Of a DNA stretch of 64,000 nt, positions 60,522 to 64,000 are shown piece after piece. This DNA is from Methanobacteriaceae archaeon. Its GTDB lineage: Archaea > Methanobacteriota > Methanobacteria > Methanobacteriales > Methanobacteriaceae. The notes below the pieces were generated by a model. It did not search any database. It saw only the letters and a program-made list of their open reading frames with translations, and was not told the origin of the DNA. Each line of letters starts with the position of its first letter. The first letter of the stretch is position 1. Location of the stretch: contig JASEJD010000005.1 of assembly GCA_030016715.1 (NCBI GenBank), forward strand, positions 104,811 through 168,810, in the 5' to 3' direction. A program made the translations under genes and the position numbers.

Positions 60522-61046
60522 TTATTTGTCAGATTCTTCTTCCACAGGAATATCCAGTGGATTTACAAAAAATAAAGCAACACCATCAACAAATAACCAT
60601 ATACCTATTATCACAGCCAGATATATAGGATCTAATGCATATACACCTAATATAAGGTAGATAATACCCAATATCACTCCTAGAACCGCAGAACCTTTGT
60701 TGATCTTTGCTTCTCGGGTGACTAATCCCACTACTCCTGCAATGATGAGGAAGAATCCTGATAAATAGAGCCATAAACTAGCTAAGAAGCTGAATGCCAA
60801 GACATTTCCAAACATTCCTAATCCTACGATAATGGCAAAAAGGGCCAGCAATAAGTTGATAATAGCCGCGGCTTTGCTTTCATGCCATGTTTCGAAACTA
60901 TGGGCAAGGAACCATATCCCCAATAATAATATGGCAAAACCAGCCAATACACTGACAGTGAAAACACTGATCAGTGGAAAAGAAATAACTAAAATACCTA
61001 ATACAATAAATAAAATACCTAACAATACATTTCTATTTTCAGCCAT
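60522..61046 (-). CDS. HdeD family membrane protein (DUF308)
   Basis: 174 residues with six helices as paired repeats (LGILFIVLGILVISFPL, ILGIIYLILGVYAL), the DUF308/HdeD form. Bacterial HdeD is tied to acid stress; function in archaea is unknown. AGGAGG precedes the ATG. Convergent with rad50. Confidence 0.8.
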   Translation of the reverse strand: MAENRNVLLGILFIVLGILVISFPLISVFTVSVLAGFAILLLGIWFLAHSFETWHESKAAAIINLLLALFAIIVGLGMFGNVLAFSFLASLWLYLSGFFLIIAGVVGLVTREAKINKGSAVLGVILGIIYLILGVYALDPIYLAVIIGIWLFVDGVALFFVNPLDIPVEEESDK

Positions 61047-61268
61047 ATAAATTTCCTCCTAACAGATTAAACAAGCCCATATACTATATATGGATTAAAT
61101 TATATATGCTTTCTATTCAAATAACTATATATCATGATGTTATCAAGGTTTTCAAGAAATTATTAAAATAATAAAATAATTCTATCTAAGAATAATAATG
61201 AAATATAAATCTATAATAGAATATAATAATATATGATCTAGATATTATATAATGAGTGAGGGTATGGG

Positions 61269-62099
61269 ATGGAAGAAAAATTTAAGGATACAGATAAATA
61301 TTCTTTTTGCAAGGATTATAAGTTAATAGAGAAATTGATGGATAATTTTCCCTTTGGCATAATCCTTTTAGATAATCAAGCCAATCTAACCTATTATAAT
61401 TCACAATTCATCAAGATTATTGATCAATCCCAGAAAGTACAGAAGGTCATTGAATGGTTCCAATCAGATGATAATATACAGAAACAGGTTAGAAGATATT
61501 TTAAGGATAAAAGTACTGAACCATCTATAATCGAGGTTGTTTCAGATGGTGATATAAAGATTATTAAGATTTTTCCTATCTACCCTGAAAATGGGGAATT
61601 ATTATTAATATTCGAGGATGTTACCAGAAGAAAAAAAGCTGAAGCTAAACTAAAGGAGAGAGAGGAATATCAGAGAACCATATTTTCAGCTATACAAACC
61701 GGTATAATGGTTGTAGACTGTGATACTAAGGTAATTCTTGATGTTAATGATGTAGCTGCGGATCTTATTGGTTTGTCTAGGGATGAGATTATAGGAAATA
61801 AATGTCACAAGTTTGTTTGTCCAGCTGAGGAATCTAACTGCCCAATAATTGATTTAAAACAAGAAGTTGATAATTCTGAGCGTATAATGTTAGATAAAAA
61901 TAAAAAAGAAATTCCCATTATAAAGACGGTGGTTCCTGTGACTTTGAATGGTCGTGAAGCTTTGCTGGAAAGTTTTATAGATATCACTGAACGAAAGGAA
62001 TACGAAAAAGCCCTTAAAAGAAGCGAAGAAAAATATAAGGCCATAGTGGAAAAATTTCTTCGAAGTACCATGGCTCTTATGAATGAAATAAATCGCTGA
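61269..62099 (+). CDS. Two-PAS sensor protein without output domain
   Basis: 276 residues: PAS 1 (about residues 20-125), a short linker helix, PAS 2 (about 135-250) with NKCHKFVCPAEESNCPI, a Cys-rich pattern seen in some PAS domains that may bind metal or sense redox. The C-terminal helix ends MNEINR with no kinase, receiver or DNA-binding part. It must act through a partner. GAGGG precedes the ATG. Confidence 0.8.
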   Translation: MEEKFKDTDKYSFCKDYKLIEKLMDNFPFGIILLDNQANLTYYNSQFIKIIDQSQKVQKVIEWFQSDDNIQKQVRRYFKDKSTEPSIIEVVSDGDIKIIKIFPIYPENGELLLIFEDVTRRKKAEAKLKEREEYQRTIFSAIQTGIMVVDCDTKVILDVNDVAADLIGLSRDEIIGNKCHKFVCPAEESNCPIIDLKQEVDNSERIMLDKNKKEIPIIKTVVPVTLNGREALLESFIDITERKEYEKALKRSEEKYKAIVEKFLRSTMALMNEINR

Positions 62100-62209
62100 A
62101 ATTAGATAATTTTAGACTTAAATTTAAACTTTCAATTTTTATTTAAAATTTTAGTAATAACCTTAATTCTGTCTACACTATTTTGAGTAATTTTTTCAGA
62201 TTATTAATT

Positions 62210-62779
62210 TTATCCTCTTTTATTCACTTTTTTTTTACTGATTAAAATTGCCTGATCAAGTAATCTACTTTTGGATGGATCCCCTACTACAATTACTAGA
62301 TCCTCTTCAAATCTGCTTCGTTTAATATGGACATTATCTGAATACTTTTTAGAGTAAATCCTTTTTTCATCTGTTTTGAGTTTTTTAAATTCTATTATTT
62401 TTTCTATGGTAAAATATCCGATAATGTATAGGGCTTCATTATAGTTATTATTATGGAGAGGGGTTAGCCAGCATAGAATACAATTAAGTCATCTTTGTTT
62501 AGCTTTGATAGGTATTTGGCTTTTGTCTTTATATCGCCATAGGTAAAGGTTTGAAATTCAGGGTCAAAATGTATTTTTTTATTTTTAATTTTTTCCGGGA
62601 GGTAATAGGATAAATATCGGCCAAAACGTCCTTTTGTATTGGCATAGGTCCTATTTTCATGAGAATTTTGGTCCATCTCTGAATAATAGGGATGTATTCA
62701 AAACTACCATCACTAAATATTGGTCCAAGTATTCCATCAGAACCCTTATCTATCCCCACTCTTATAGTAAAGCTTTCAT
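62210..62779 (-). pseudogene. Decayed Nmad3-like nucleotide-modification protein
   Basis: Across shifted minus-strand frames the text runs FTIRVGIDKGSDGILGPIFSDG, YANTKGRFGRYLSYYLPEK, HFDPEFQTFTYGD, KLNKDDLIVFYAG, LTPLHNNNYNEALYIIGY and FEEDLVIVVGDPSKS to a stop at 62210. This order resembles the Nmad3 family, linked to modified DNA bases, by memory only. A shift near the start ATG (62779), one near 62690 and one near 62470 break it. It lies between the PAS gene and mgtE. Confidence 0.6.
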
Positions 62780-62828
62780 TATAATCAAGTCTAAGTTATA
62801 GTATTAGATATAGTTTCCCTTGCTTAAT

Positions 62829-63836
62829 TTATAAATTAAAAATGTTAAAGAAAAATAATGCTACACTAAAATAGATAGCTAAGGTAATAATATCACTAAA
62901 TATGGTGGCTAGTGGTCCAGTAGCTACTGCAGGATCAAGTTTTATCTTATTGAATAGTAATGGTGAAAGTGTGGCAATACAAACAGCTGCAATTATGCTT
63001 AGAAACATGGAAAGACCTATTATACAACTAAGTATAGGATTACCCCACCCTACAATGGATATGATAAATACAAATATTCCAGAAGCCAGTGAAATTGCAG
63101 TTGCCACTTTAAACTCCCGGATAAAATATGATCTTATGGAAAGATTAGGATCCAATGCAATTCCCCTTATAATCAGTGCCTCGGATTGGGTGCCTGCAGC
63201 ATCACTCATATAAACCATCACTGGTATAAAAGCAGCCAGAACCAGCAGTTTACTCAATAATGTTTCAAAGGTGCTTATAACTGAAGCAGCAACAGTACCA
63301 CCTAATATCCCAATAATAAGCCATGGCAGCCTGGATTTAACCATTTGCCAAGAACTGGATTTAATAGTGGTATATTCATCCCCTATTCTATGAAAAATAC
63401 CTCCAAAAGTGAATATATCGCTCTCCAGTTCATGATTAAATATTTTCATGATATTATCATAGCTAATTATTCCCAGAAAATGTTTCTCCTCATCCACCAC
63501 AGGCATATTTTTAATACCATTGGAAAGGGCCATATAAACAACTCTTTCAGGATCAGTATCAGGATTAACTGTAATAACATCACATTCCATCAGATGATCT
63601 ACTTTTGATTTAATATCACTGATTAAAATATTTTTAATAGAAATAACGCCCTTTAAAATATTATGTTCATCAACCACATATACATAATTAATATTATTGA
63701 AACTATGAGCCTTCTGGGAGAACATGCTCTGCAATTCAATTAAAGATGTACCTAAAACTGCAACAGGCACGTTATGATCGATCAATTCTTTAATAGATTC
63801 TAGAGATTCATTTGAATCCGGTTTTATACTATTCAA
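62829..63836 (-). CDS. MgtE-like magnesium transporter with CBS pair
   Basis: 335 residues: two CBS domains (YVYVVDEHNILKGVISI; MPVVDEEKHFLGIISY, about residues 20-140), a plug helix, then five membrane helices with VMVYMSDAAGTQSEALIIRG, the MgtE pore motif, and LDPAVATGPLATIFSDI. It lacks the N-terminal domain of bacterial MgtE, as is common in archaea. TTG start at 63836 after GAGG. Carries Mg2+ in; CBS pair senses Mg2+ or nucleotide. Confidence 0.9.
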   Translation of the reverse strand: MNSIKPDSNESLESIKELIDHNVPVAVLGTSLIELQSMFSQKAHSFNNINYVYVVDEHNILKGVISIKNILISDIKSKVDHLMECDVITVNPDTDPERVVYMALSNGIKNMPVVDEEKHFLGIISYDNIMKIFNHELESDIFTFGGIFHRIGDEYTTIKSSSWQMVKSRLPWLIIGILGGTVAASVISTFETLLSKLLVLAAFIPVMVYMSDAAGTQSEALIIRGIALDPNLSIRSYFIREFKVATAISLASGIFVFIISIVGWGNPILSCIIGLSMFLSIIAAVCIATLSPLLFNKIKLDPAVATGPLATIFSDIITLAIYFSVALFFFNIFNL

Positions 63837-64000
63837 TTTAACATTCCTCTAAAAATTAAATAAACTTATTAATTGAATAATTATATAAAAAATTTCCAAT
63901 TGAAATTAAGATTCTTTAGAGAATTTCTTTTTACTTCATTTTTTTATTTTTTTTGTTTTGTTTTTTTGAAAGTTTTTAGTTTTTGGATTTGATTTTTATA

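Overview
The window is AT-rich archaeal DNA that most resembles a mesophilic methanogen of the order Methanobacteriales (Methanobacterium-like). The evidence is geranylgeranylglyceryl phosphate synthase (archaeal ether lipids), Tsr3 and ribosomal protein L40e, a class III signal peptide pilin, GGTGA-type Shine-Dalgarno sites, HerA-NurA-Mre11-Rad50, a Mur-ligase homologue and a pseudomurein-binding transglutaminase (pseudomurein wall), and a nif operon with NifI1/NifI2 inside it. The species call is inference; no marker rRNA is present.

Layout. 1-9.2 kb: the end of a pseudomurein-associated transglutaminase, DUF116 and HEAT proteins, a tiny zinc-ribbon gene, a ChlI/ChlD-like chelatase, Tsr3-L40e-GGGP synthase, DUF169 and two membrane-anchored surface or zinc-ribbon proteins. 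9.4-18.3 kb: MobA-like nucleotidyltransferase, a VanW-like surface protein, a Mur ligase, a pilin, a secreted hydrolase, MsrA, a Thoeris-type TIR-like protein, an MFS exporter and a miniature MsrP/MsrQ-like pair. 18.3-27.9 kb: YbjQ protein, PolX, a 1135-residue multi-PAS histidine kinase, methyltransferases and a GH114-like secreted protein. 28-39.3 kb: a dead transposase, then a nif operon (nifH, nifI1, nifI2, nifD, nifK, nifE, nifN, nifX-like) behind an exact GGAA-N6-TTCC operator, followed by a ferredoxin and a molybdopterin oxidoreductase. 39.9-45.6 kb: a secreted zinc protein, a large TPR protein, Hsp20 and an ABC1 kinase. 45.8-51 kb: a carotenoid cluster (CruF-like hydratase, two UbiA prenyltransferases, CrtI, CrtB) that would predict C50 carotenoids. 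51-54 kb: small genes and decayed DNA, including a DUF389 pseudogene. 54-60.5 kb: nurA-herA-mre11-rad50. 60.5-64 kb: HdeD, a PAS protein, a decayed Nmad3-like gene and an MgtE transporter.

The two strongest observations are these. (1) The nif operon looks damaged in its two most constrained places: nifH has a 2-nt deletion plus a nonsense codon, and nifK carries a 9-bp tandem triplication that adds six residues in the P-cluster loop, while all other nif ORFs are open. Either nitrogen fixation has been lost recently or the assembly has errors. (2) A methanogen appears to carry a nearly complete bacterioruberin-type (C50) carotenoid pathway, with no obvious oxygen-dependent step partner.
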